From NCBI GenBank assembly GCA_020912385.1, contig CP087209.1, positions 3,286,001-3,350,000 on the forward strand: a stretch of DNA of 64,000 nucleotides, given 5' to 3'. Shown one piece after another: positions 22,157-32,780 of the stretch. A program made the translations under genes and the position numbers. The notes beneath the pieces were generated by a model. It saw only the letters and a list, made by a program, of their open reading frames with translations. It ran no database searches and was not told where the DNA came from. This stretch comes from Neofusicoccum parvum. Its lineage: Eukaryota; Ascomycota; Dothideomycetes; Botryosphaeriales; Botryosphaeriaceae. Each line of letters begins with the position of its first letter. Position 1 is the first letter of the stretch.

Positions 22157-23021
22157 ATGGCCGATGAAGCAGACGCAATGGCTGCCGGGCATGCCGCCGA
22201 AAATCGCGAGCGGCAGGAAAATGAGGTCGCCCTGCTCGAGAGCATGTACCCTGATGAGCTGGAGATCATCAAGCAGCCAAAGGGCCTCGATGAGGAATTC
22301 GAACTTGAAATCCGGCTTGACCCCGCTCATTCACTTTCCTTCGTTCTCTCGCCGCGCACCTACCCGGCGTCCTCTGCACCGCAGGTCTTCCTCTCCTTTG
22401 GGTCCGATGTTCCGAATGACACCCGGAAATGCCTTCGAGCGCGATTGCGGGAAATTGTAGAGCAGCAGGAGCCTGGCATTGAGTGTGTCGACCTCATCAT
22501 TGGCGACTTCAGGCAGACTCTGGACGACATGAGTGCGGCCGCCGATGACAGCTCTTCGCACAATGTAGACCAAAAGCCAAATCCCCATGCCGCAGAAACA
22601 GAGGGCTTGCGGGTTGTCCTTTGGATGCATCACCTGCTGGCTACCAGCAAGCGCCGTGCAATTGTCCAGCTGTCCAAAGAGCTTGGCTTGGGCGGCTTTT
22701 CGAAGCCTGGCTATCCCGGAAGCGTTTACGTCGAGGGTGAGGCTACCGCTGTGAGGGCTTTTGTTGACGAGTTAAAGGTGGGGACTTCCGACCTACTTTC
22801 AAATCCACCAGGGCTGACCTCTCGTTGTTTGCATTCAGTCAATGCGTTGGCAAGCTATTCAGGAGCGCGCGACCGAGAACGCCCGGATGTCATCACTCAC
22901 TCTTGCGCCAGGAATCCAAGAGGTCCAGGGCCTTGGAGATATCGCCGAACGCCTCAAGTCAAGTGGGAATCAGGGAGAAAGACTGGCAGCCTTCTTCCTG
23001 GGGAGTATGAAGATCATCTGA
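22157..23021 (+). CDS. RWD-domain protein (RWDD2/DUF1115 type)
   Basis: Exon 1 (22157-22777) and exon 2 (22839-23021) are joined by a 61-bp GTGGGG...TTCAG intron, giving 267 aa. Reading through the intron would give a longer but clearly out-of-frame tail. The N-terminal RWD fold is recognisable from ENEVALLESMYPDELEI and the YPASSAPQVFLSF segment, which holds the YP motif usual in RWD domains. The C-terminal part (HHLLATSKRRAIVQLSKEL, then VDELK-SMRWQAIQER across the splice) matches the DUF1115 region of RWDD2-like proteins, with MRWQ the conserved core. The RWD family mediates protein-protein contacts, but the partner of this subfamily is not established. Confidence 0.85.
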
Positions 23022-24844
23022 AGGCCTCGACCCTTCCCTTGAAGCATCGTAAAAGAAAAGCATAACCAAAGACAGTTGATAAATCCTTCTCTAATCTATA
23101 TGTTTCTCTCCAAGTGTTTTCGCACCATAAACATGACCTAACTCACATAAAGTATGCAATGCTACCTCAACTCTACTCTCCATCTACATCTTCAGCTGCA
23201 CTGCCCTTGCATCCCAATGCAACCCTATCAATCTCTCCAAGACTCACATCCGTAGAGTAAGACCCCGATTGTGGCTTCCGGCCTGCTATATTAGCTAGTA
23301 TTGCTGCTTTGCAGATCATCCTCATCATGCAGGGTGCAAAGATGAATGGTCTGAAAGGGCCAGCGGAGGCTGCGGGTGGTAGCTGGCCTTCGTGCAGGTG
23401 ATTGGCAGTGTTCAAACCGAGAATTACACCAGCGGCAGGTTCAGTATGGCCATAGCATGGGCGCGCCATGAGTTGGAATGACTGTCGTCGTTGAAGACGT
23501 TAGTAGAAAGATGTATACCTGTGGATAACGATGGAGAGGATAGTCTGGACGTTCTGCTTTGTTTGTTTAGGAGATGAAGAGTTCTATCGGCAGAAGACCT
23601 TGCCATCGAACTTTCGCAAAAGGCTTCGTCCCGTGTAGGTTCTAATATGAGAATATCTCAAGATCGAATTGTTCTGCTGACTCATAAAAGGATAACAGGT
23701 GTGGATTGACATGGAACACAAAATGAATGCGGGTCCGATGCATGAATTTTGGTATCAGTTAAAGTTTCCTTGTTCCGTCATGTCCTATAAAAACTCCACC
23801 TTCCCCGTACAGCGCAAACCTCTGCAAGCATTTGAATCAGTTTGTCGAGCTTCAAAGTCGTGACGAGCAGAAAACCCCGAGAAATTCTTCAGTGCTTGCT
23901 CTCATCTATTGTTATTCTGTCGATACCCGCGCTACCAAATCCAACCAGACAGCTACGGAAACAATGAGGAGGGACGTTGCGGATAGCGAAAACAGACAGA
24001 TACAGGACTTTTAGCGTAAGCACTTGGAGCTCGCCGTACGCGTGACGCGTATTAACAAGGCCTTGTGCGTTAACCTTGAAATGGTTGAGGAAATCGTCTT
24101 CATCTACTTCCCAATCCTTCCATTCAATTTGTTAGGGAACCAAGAATTGATTTCTCGCGGCGAGAAAATCTTTCTTGCAGCGCAGAATCCAGGTGTAGAA
24201 CAGCAGCAGACCGGCGGGCCGTGGCTCCCTACTAAAGTTCTTTCTCGGATAAATGTCGCTCCCAAAAGTCGAAGTCGAGAAGGAACAAGGGAGCCGTTTG
24301 ACATATAGATAGGACCCGTTTAGTATGAAGTACTCCTCTGGGTCTTCGGTAGTGACAATTTTGCGTTGCAAGGAGCTTTGTTGCTGACAACGCGACTGGG
24401 CTAGCTTACGGTCGCCTGCCAACCCAAGGTACCGGTGGATTCGGTAGAGCTTTAGCGTCCCAAGTTCGTGAGAATGGAATGCACCAATATCTTGACGTGG
24501 TAGGATTGTTTTGCCATCGCGGAAGACGGCTGCAGGAAGTTTTATGTCTGCTGCTCGGTCGCTGCTCACGTTGTCGGAGGCTGCAGGCTGCAGGCTGCAG
24601 GCGGAGACCGTGCGCACGCATCCTAGCCTCTTGCGCGATCGTGAGGATGCGGAGTATTTCGTGGGCGCGACTACAAAAATAATTGAAGAGGTTTGGGCCG
24701 TTGGCGTTTGCCTCAACTATCTAGAAGAGAGAAAAAAGAGAGATTGTACTTGTATCTGGATTCCAACATCGTTTCGCACGCAATGCCTTCCCCTCCCCTA
24801 ATTATTTGCGCTGATCAGCTTGAACTTCCACCCTGAGTCTCAAC
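23022..24844. other. 1.8-kb AT-rich intergenic region
   Basis: Base composition drops in GC from here on. I see no coding frame with domain signal, no tRNA-like fold and no transposon ends. Small open frames on both strands are inconsistent with gene composition. Confidence 0.5.
24579..24599. repeat. Heptanucleotide tandem (GGCTGCA)3
   Basis: Three exact copies of GGCTGCA are followed by a partial fourth. It is a short microsatellite in an otherwise empty stretch. Confidence 0.75.
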
Positions 24845-26252
24845 TCATGGGTTGGCTTCCCGGTCAGCCTTTTGCCTGGCCTCTTCACTCACAATTTCTC
24901 TAAAGTGCCAAAGCTGGCTTACGAGCCACCCCAGAAAGATGAGACCGATTAAGAGTGGATGTATTACAGTGACGAGGATCACGAGATAGCTGCTGTACCG
25001 GAATGCTTCGGTTGTCCATTTGGGATTTTCGGAGGCCCCCAGACTGACCTGCATGGCAGTGAGTATCAGACCTGTGTAGATGATGTACGCGGTGACGAGT
25101 TTCATGTGTTGTTGGAAGGCACTTTCTCTCCCGGATCTTGTGGCCCAGAAGTTCCACCCGTAGCCGCTAAAGAACGTGATCCAGTTGATTCTTCGAAGTC
25201 GCAGGTCTCCGTAACCGTATCTTTCGTGACAGTGATTCAGTACCTCGTCATCCATGCTCATCGTTTTCGATTTCTCGTCTTTCAGCATAGCCGCGTACGT
25301 CAGGCAATTCGTTTCGGACTGCTCATCGTCATTGTTTGTCGAGTTCCCGGAGCCATTGCCGCTTTTCCAACCCCAGCTGAGGGAGCTCTTTCTTGGGTTA
25401 CGGTGATTGCTTCGTCCGTGTTTGCGATAGCTTTCGTCACCTCTGAACTTTTCGCAAAGCTTGCGCCACTGTTCCCACCCACTTTTCTTTTCCGTGAAGT
25501 CTTCCGGAAGAAGCTTCTTCTCGACAGCAATGTAGTAGTCCAATTCGGAATAGATAAGTCTTATATATAAGTAGAAGAGATCTCTGCTCTTCTTGAAATC
25601 TCCGTGGTAGCCCGGATTAGAGAAAACAAACTCATATGCAATGATAGTAGACGGAAGAGGCTTGATGAAGTGTGTTGGTGGATCTTCTATCCCCATTAGA
25701 TGCAAGCCGGGGTCGTCCACTCGAGAGATTTCTCGACGGAAAAGCGTGATTGTTGATAAAGTATGGTAATTGCCCATAAATCCAGCCCAAATGAGCCGAG
25801 AGAAGATCTTTTCCTCCATTAGGAGATGGAAAAGTGGGGTTTCAAGATCTTTTTCCAGAATTGTCAACTCGCTCAAGTCCGCTGCCTTCTTGAAGTATTA
25901 GCTACATTCAGGTCGGTAGAGGTAGTCCTCATTTTGCAGGCTGGCTTACCATGCTGTCCGCTACAACAGGAGATGGCGCTTCTCCTGGATCCACAGACTG
26001 GCTCTCGCCTGTCGAATGCTGTTCGGCTCTGGGCTGGACTGAAAAGGCTGACAAGCCTGAGCCTGAGCTTTCGTGTCTTTGTTCAGGTTCCTGTGTAGAT
26101 GAAGATGGTCTCGGGATTGGTCTTGGAGAAACTAGCCTCTCCATCGCAGTTTGGTGCCCTGCGTGTTGAACAGCAGAAGAATTCGAGTCGGAGGTCAAAG
26201 GTGAGGCTTGACTCCTCGTCATTGATGGCTGCTTGTTTCCAGGTCTGGCCAT
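24845..26252 (-). CDS. DUF6601-like membrane protein
   Basis: Exon 1 (26252-25950) starts MARPGNKQPSMT and encodes a Ser/Pro/Gln-rich disordered head. A GTAAGC donor at 25949 and an AAG acceptor near 25886, after a CTAAT branch point, lead into exon 2 ending at 24845, for about 447 aa. The exact acceptor is uncertain because two AAG triplets are adjacent. The body carries YGYGDLRLRRINWI and LILTAMQVSLGA, and two closely spaced hydrophobic helices near the C-terminus. The same signatures (YGELRLGRLN, LTAMQVGLG) occur in the protein at 48070-49278, so the two are paralogues. The family is known to me as fungal membrane proteins of unknown function (DUF6601); no activity is inferred. Confidence 0.7.
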
Positions 26253-28016
26253 GGAGGAATATGAGGCCGAACCTATGTTCGCCTACATATGTTGTGCGTC
26301 TATCTCGTGCCAATGTCAAGTAAGAAGGGGACACGTTGGGGGGTAAAAGAGTGCGCGGAGAAAAGTATAATATCGCAGCGACCATCACACGAATTTAAGT
26401 AACATAGCCATAAACCGTCCTTTGGCCTTCCTCAGCTCTGTAAAATTTTGTGTAACTCTGCCACGCATACCGCTGTTGATCAGTCCCGATCCTGCCCGCC
26501 CCGCTTTCCCGATAGAACAAATATCCCACTGTCAGCTACGCCTCGGAGCAGCCTCGTTTCATTTTTTCAGCTCACTCTATTGATTCGTGTGACTCTCTTG
26601 CATCTGAATTGTCTTAGACTCTGAAGCTACTTAATGCTCACCGTCTAGTGCATAAAAAACTGCAATATGTTTTGCGACAAATGGTGTTGAGGGCAAATGC
26701 GCGGCTGTGTCAAAGTTTGGGGACCATTATCAGCCTCAAATTTAGCACGTTGGTCAGGCTTGTTTCTATCGTGGTGTTGCCTAGACCTGTCTGAGACCGG
26801 CAATCATGCGTAAGAGTAGTGACGTGTCATAAGCGCGTTTCACATGCAGAGCACTTCTAGCACTACCTTGTCCTGCATGCCATTCGCTTTTCTTTTGTCG
26901 CAATGAGTGCGAATCAGATTAGGGCATCGTTACTTCGGCACTTGGCTTTGCTTCGGTGTGTCACGGGTGATCCCAAAGGATTAAAGTGTGCGATAACGTA
27001 CCTGCCACACACAATGACAACTTAGACCGCAGCCTGACTAGCTTCACAATCCGGAAGTCGGACCAAAACGACCTCGCTACTGCCAGAACTTTGCCACGCG
27101 ACCGCCCCGTAAATCGGCCCTTGCTGGGTGCGTGCCTCATAAAGACTGCGAGGGCAGATATCCTTCCAGCACTGTTCCCCGCATGTGCGCAATATTGACG
27201 TGGATCTGGGAATGTTGTTCGATAGCCGTGGTAGCTCGACTTCCACAGCTGTTGGAACCCCCACGCCCTTGAGACCCACCACGTCAACTCTCTACCGTAA
27301 ATCAACGAGAGATTACCTCGCAAAAGATGTGTAGAATAGCAAGAGAGTAGTATTCCGAGTTCAGGGAATCCCATACGGTTTCTCTAAGCCTGAAGCAGTC
27401 AAACAATTACTTGAAGCTGTTCTAGGTATCAGCAGTCTGAAATCTAGGCTGGAGATGTATTCGAACGCAGAGAATACACTAAACACTATGGACAAGTCTC
27501 GTGTCGCGACAGCTGCATTCGACACAATTCCAAAAAAAAAAAAAAAAAAAGCTCAAGCGGCAGGACCAACCTATTGGGCTTCGCATCGATGCGGATTCTC
27601 ATGGGTTCGCCGTCCTGCACTCCCCAAATCATTCATCGTGTCACCGCTGGAGGCTACACATTGGCGGCTGCAAAGGGACTTTGGCCCTTGGCATCAACGC
27701 AAATTTGCTTTAGAAAATGGCGTCACGGATATCTACAAATATGCATACTTTTTCCTGAGACTTGCGTTGCGCTGATGTTATATCGAAGTGATGCCCTCGT
27801 TCAGAAAACGAACGCCGCCACTTGCAAACTAAGCATGGAAATGACCACCATTTCTCGCCGTTATGATTCAGTCTAGCATTTTTGTGCTGGAGTTGCAACT
27901 ACGTGGCTCTGCTAGCCTTGAAGGTTCTTGACACATTTGCGGTACTTATTTTCGTGCGAGCCCTCAGCCCCTTCGGCCGCTGAGTGGCAATCCCACGCAG
28001 CCTATAGTTTGCGATA
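26253..28016. other. 1.75-kb gene-free AT-rich region
   Basis: No supportable gene, RNA or terminal repeat was found. The only distinct element is a 19-nt A tract at 27532-27550. Confidence 0.5.
27532..27550. repeat. Poly-A tract (19 nt)
   Basis: Nineteen consecutive A residues in an otherwise unstructured region. This could be the tail of a decayed retroposon or simple slippage. I see no flanking target-site duplication. Confidence 0.8.
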
Positions 28017-30027
28017 CTATCTTAAGGGTTTAAGCTTTACCATCAATGGCCCCTTCTCCCATAAAGTGAAGCACTTTTGGTCGGTCCATGAGAAACTTGC
28101 TGCGCAGAGCTCCAGGTCGAAGTGCCACAAAACTTTGGCCATGATTAGACGCATCTCATGGTACGCGAGGCTATAGTCTAGTTAGCAGCTGAGTTGAGAC
28201 GAAGGTTCGAACAGATTTGGCGCTTATCCGTACTTCTTGCTAATGCAGTTCCGTGGGCTAAGAGAAAATGGGTTCAGCGCATCTTTCTTATCATCATCGT
28301 AGCCCGAACTAGGAAGCTAGCGCTCCGGCACAAAGGAGTCAGGATCCTTGAAGTTTTGTGGCGAACGGTACGTCGACCATTGGTGGACCGAAACTCTCGT
28401 CTGTGGATGCGGCAGTCAGCAAAAATGACGACGTGCGTCGAGGACCAGCCCATGCAGCTTACCTTCGCAGGCAACCACTCGCCAAGAATGGTATTGCCAC
28501 CCTCGGGGATCTCACGTGGCAAGCCGATGGGAACGGGAGGGTAGACACGGAGGCCCTTAAAACAGGCCGCCATGTACTTGAGACGGGGCAGATTATCCAA
28601 GTTCAGCTGGTCCTCGGACTCCAATCCGCGGACCTCGTCAACCAGCTTCTTCAGCTTGTCTGGATTCGTGAGCAAGTAGAACGTCAAGCCGCTAAGGAGG
28701 GTCGCCGTGGTTTCTGAACCAGCTATCATGAAGAGCCCGGAGTTGGCATACATCTGCCTTAGGGTGAGCCGCTCCTCTCGCTGCAGCACGAGGTTCCAGA
28801 TATCGGGTTTGTCACTGTCTTTCGCCAGTCTCTTGTCCACACGATCTGCCGAGTGCCGGAAGTTAATTTGAGCCTTTTCTGCCAGGGACTTGGGCATAAG
28901 TGCTCGCGTGAGGTGGCCCAAAGTTGGGTACTCCAAGAGGAATTGAGACACCCCCGCGGCCTTGATGCTGGAGAAAACCACTTTGAGCCAAGGCGAGTAC
29001 TCGGAGTTCTTGAGCAGACCCAGCGATTCTCCGAAGCACAAGTCTCCCATGATGTCGAAAGTCGTTGTCAACCACATTAGCCCGCAATCACGTGTTTTAC
29101 TATTAGCCCAACGCTATTACACTAGCCTCCATACTACCCTTTTTTTTACCTTCTTACTACAACCGAGGTTATTATAATGGCTCCCGTATTCTTCCGAATG
29201 CGTAGTATATAGTCAGCTTAGATAGCTTTAATTTACAAGAGAGCGGCGTCTTCTTTTCTCGCACCGTTCGACAGTCGTGCAGTTGTACATTCTGACCATA
29301 TCGAGTTGGGCGACACCGTTGCTCGATGCCTCATGGCGGATGTTGCTAATCAGCTGGTCGATGTACGCGCTGATAAGGTTCCCTTGCGCTTTCAAGGCCT
29401 TGTCCGAGAAAGCTGGTGAGAAAACCCTGCGCAGCTTGCTATGAGCGGAGTCGTCGAGTAATGAGATAAGCGAGCGTTCTCCGCTCGCATCAGGACCGTA
29501 GAACATGACGTCTTTGGAGTTCGCCTTTTTGGGCCCCACTCTAGGGCCGTAGATATCCTTCCATGCTTGAGGGTCGGTGTAGCTTAGCCTGTTGGGACCA
29601 ATGCGCACCACATCGCCGTATTCGCGGTGGATCTTCTGGACCCAGGTGACGATATCGCCTTGGGAAGCGACAATCCAGTACACCAAACCGTTTATGGCGG
29701 CATATTTTGGACCTGGATCTAGGCCACCATGATTGTCAGATGCTGCTCTCGGAGGTTCGAAAAATGTTGCATTTTAGTCACGTTGGTATCACGTGTATTT
29801 ACATTCCACTGCGAGACGGTTAAGAAGGGGGCTTCCCCCACCTCCCTTCCCTCTTCGCGAGAATCCACTCATTTGACTGCCATCCTCAATTTTTTCAATA
29901 AAAAACCAAACGTACATTTGCGCAGTGGATGGAAAAAGAGGTTGTAGATGGCAGTGGCAACAATATGAATTAGAAACTGTGTCACCATAAATGAGCGCTT
30001 TCTCAAACAGGACATGCTGGAAGACAT
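28017..30027 (-). pseudogene. Cytochrome P450 pseudogene, interrupted by a solo LTR and RIP-like changes
   Basis: The gene can be followed as a CYP of the fungal isotrichodermin-hydroxylase-like type through exons 30027-29916 (membrane helix and NLFFHPLRK), 29718 onward (YPGPK, DIVTWVQKIHREYG), 28400-28234 and 28170-28017. Introns keep consensus ends, for example GTACGT at 29915 and GTAAGC at 28462. The frame is broken by a 208-bp insertion at 29066-29273, between NCTT and FDIMGDLCFGES. An in-frame TAG at 28319-28317 stands where the family has Trp (PER-W). The K-helix ExxR Glu is Lys (codon 28558-28556). The heme-binding loop reads FSLSPRNCIS instead of FxxGxRxCxG, with both Gly changed to Ser. 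All four changes are TpG to TpA. The I-helix (AGSETTAT) is intact. The product cannot be a working P450. Confidence 0.9.
29066..29273. mobile_element. Solo LTR (208 bp) inserted in the P450 gene
   Basis: The element starts TGTCAACC and ends CCGTTCGACA, that is TG...CA with short inverted ends TGTC/GACA. It is flanked by a perfect 5-bp target-site duplication GTCGT at 29061-29065 and 29274-29278. Removing the element and one GTCGT copy restores the P450 reading frame across the site. Length, termini and a 5-bp duplication fit a solo LTR left by recombination of a Gypsy- or Copia-type retrotransposon. It is AT-rich, with a TATA-like stretch near 29175 and a T8 run near 29140. A small TRIM element is an alternative. 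Confidence 0.88.
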
Positions 30028-30851
30028 ACGAAGGATGAAAGAGCCCAAAGGATATGTGTGGCTTCGAAGCGGTTGATGTGGAACACTTCCATAGTTGTGT
30101 GGAACCCGAAAGATAGGTACATAGAGTATTCTCCAGGTGTAACGGTTGGCGGTTGATGTTGAGCAGAAGGCACGTGAGGAGGCGAAGACAGTGACGTCAC
30201 GCGCTTCCGCGACTTCATAGCGCGCGTTTGTACGTAGATTCTCGCACTTCGTGCGACCTCTCTGTAGCAGCATCGAGTCTCATTACACCAGGGCTGCTCT
30301 CAAACTTAATCTCAGCCGCATTATAAAGGAGTGAGGGCTCAGCACAGACTCCGAAGAACCGTGCTACTGAACAGCTTACACCTGTCGGTAGTTCGGTATC
30401 TGGATCCGATCCGAGAAGTCAAACACTTCTGCTCGGCAGTGGGGAATACCAGCTTCCGGAGTCGCAAGAATAAGTGGTTTTACTATTTACGGGGAGTGTG
30501 CGATGCAATTTCATAACCTGAAGAGATATGGCTTGCGTAAAGAGTTGTACACATGTGGGTTCGGCCTAAACGGATGCTCCGGGCGTCCGTCCCCGGTGGG
30601 AGCCTTATGATCATCCAGAAGATATCATGGAGACCCCGGTTCTTAGGGCTTTATGCAAGAATATGAAGCTTCCGACTTCCGGTAATGGACTTTTTTGCAC
30701 AGTAATATACTAAGGATTGTGATTGCCGACTAGTACCCATTACATAATCGCCCAGTGCCCCGCCAATTTTGCATGGAATCTCCTCTCTCAATGCCCCTCA
30801 CTTTTTCTCACGCCCATTAACCCTAGTTTCATCCTAAGTTCTGCCACTATT
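30028..30851. other. Intergenic region
   Basis: About 820 bp of AT-rich sequence upstream of the P450 pseudogene and downstream of the RTA1 gene. No gene is recognised. Confidence 0.5.
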
Positions 30852-31836
30852 CTATCTCTCCCGCATTCTCTCCCGCTCTTGCATGAGAATGTTATCGCTA
30901 TCCGTCTCAATATCCTGTGTATTGCCCTTCAAATTCGACGGAATCAGAGTACTTGGATGTTTCCAATTGAAGGCAATCATAGCCAAAAACATCAGCGCGG
31001 CATCGAAGATGAACAAGTACATCTCGTGTGACAGAAGCTCGCCATTGCGACCCTGGAGATATTCGATGAGGCGAAAAATAGAGCGAATCATTATAAGCAA
31101 GCTTGTAAAGTAGAGGATGCGGAGATAGGCTGCCCAGGAGATGGGTGTTATGTGGGATGCCTCGGTGGGATGCTTGTGCAGGCGCCAGTTGTAGTGGATG
31201 GAGACGAGGATGAAGAGGCCGAAGAAGAGGACCTGGATGATAAGACCGATCTTGACGAAGAGCTCACCCCTATTAGTGACACTCTTAGTATTAGCGCTTG
31301 CGAGCATCCCGCCGCCTGCGTAATTATTATGTCAGCCATGTACGTTGCGAGGACCCAAGGAACAGTCATACCGGCACCTTGAATAAGAAAAGAAAGGACA
31401 TCTCCCGCCACAAATATCTTCGTAAGCCACGTCACTCGGACGAGAGAAAGCTCTTGTCCTCTAGTGAGGATGATAATGCGGCCTAAGACCATGTAGATGG
31501 AGGCTGCGAAAAGGGCGGGAGCCAGAAGAAGAAATAGCGTTTGTATGATGTATAAACCGTGGGAGCTATGCGGGTACTGCGTGTGCGATATAACGCGGCT
31601 GAGATATCCGACAGCTTCAACTGCATTGATGTTAGAGTGGGATAGTAGAGGCCGGGGAGTTGTGTAAAACTCTTACAGACACCGCCAATAACGAAAGGAA
31701 TAAAGTACCAGGTACGGCGCCTCGTCATCTGCCAGATGTGAAATACAGTGGTTGCGGCAAAAAGAGCTGTAAATATGGCACCGGCCACCAAGCTGGGATT
31801 GTAATGCTTGTAATACCGGTCTACCTCGTCGGACAT
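30852..31836 (-). CDS. RTA1-domain seven-TM lipid-translocating exporter-like protein
   Basis: Three exons (31836-31677, 31620-31372, 31315-30852) with 56-bp introns (GTAAGA...TGCAG and GTATGA...ACGCAG) give 290 aa. Family landmarks appear in order once spliced: YNPSLVAGAIFTALF in TM1, YLSRVISHTQYPHSSHGLYIIQTLFLLLAPALFAASIYM-type TM2-3 sequence, TKIFVAGDVLSFLIQGAGGG, and the C-terminal IRSIFRLIEYLQGRNGELLSHE signature. RTA1-like proteins are plasma-membrane proteins linked to resistance to toxic lipids and azoles (RTA1, RSB1). The substrate of this one is unknown. The charged tail ends in QERERMRER. All reading frames are intact, unlike the neighbouring P450. Confidence 0.9.
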
Positions 31837-32780
31837 TCTGCAAAGCTCAGTCAGGAGTGCTGGTCAAGAGGAAGAGCAGTCGGCCGCTGGATGGATCTCG
31901 GAAAGAAGCGCATGATATTATGGGCTTTGTGAGCTGAAATATATATATGCAATGTTCTCGGTTGTAGCAAGAACCGAGATGATTCATATTCTATGCATAA
32001 ATTAAAAGTTACCTGTGAAGGGCACGGAAATGCCAGCGCCTCTTCCGGCACAGCCCGGAGCGTAGCCTGGTTCAAAGCCCAGTCATAACGCCGACGATTC
32101 ATGGAAATCTTGCGCCTCAAGCAATGCTTCTGTTATATGGATCGCAAAGGTTTCGGCTGGATAATCTCAGAGGTGGCTGGAACGAAACCAGAGGAATATC
32201 TTGGAGTTTTCAAAGGCTATAAAGGAGCTCTTAGGCCTTCATGCCATCTTGCATCGCGGCTGATGTATTCAGCGACCGCTATATCCGTAAAGCTGTAAAG
32301 AAAAATAATGTTGATGCGACTTGGGCGTTGATTCCCATGCACAAGGTCTTCCTTGCTAAGTAGATGTGCACTATTTGCGCCTCCTCGGCTTAACCAGATA
32401 CGCCGCACCCCATTCCCCACTAACAACTGGCTCGGACTTCGACTAAAACAGGTAAATAGACTAGCCATGCCAGGGTCTTCTCTACCAACTACTGAATGGC
32501 CCGGACTTTGTTGAAGATAGGTAAATGAACTCGTCGAAAGAGCAACCTGTACGGATGCTTCTATTCCGTTGACCGGATAAACATTCTTGAATCCCCCGAA
32601 CGGATCGAGATAGTGACCGCGGCAGCCATGTGCCATTCTTAGGCTTTGTAATGCTTTTGTTGCAGCGTAGCGTCCGTCCCGTCTCAAAAGCCCGCAATCC
32701 ACCCTCATTTTCCAATTTGACATTACGAGAGCAAGGTACGAGAATATGCTCGCACCGGGAATTGCGCATCAAAAAGATAC
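31837..32780. other. Intergenic region downstream of the left HET gene
   Basis: A 168-codon minus-strand frame at 32217-32723 has no recognisable motif and I do not call it. A degenerate direct repeat is visible: a GGC[TC]CGGACTT...AGGTAAAT core near 32430-32460 and again near 32494-32525. Confidence 0.45.

Noticed and set aside
27532..27550. Poly-A tract as the tail of a LINE/SINE insertion
   Set aside because: No target-site duplication, no upstream reverse-transcriptase remnant and no Pol III boxes were found.
32217..32723. A 168-codon frame immediately downstream of the left HET gene
   Set aside because: No motif, no consistent composition, and it cannot be spliced on to the HET frame, which has its own stop at 32781.
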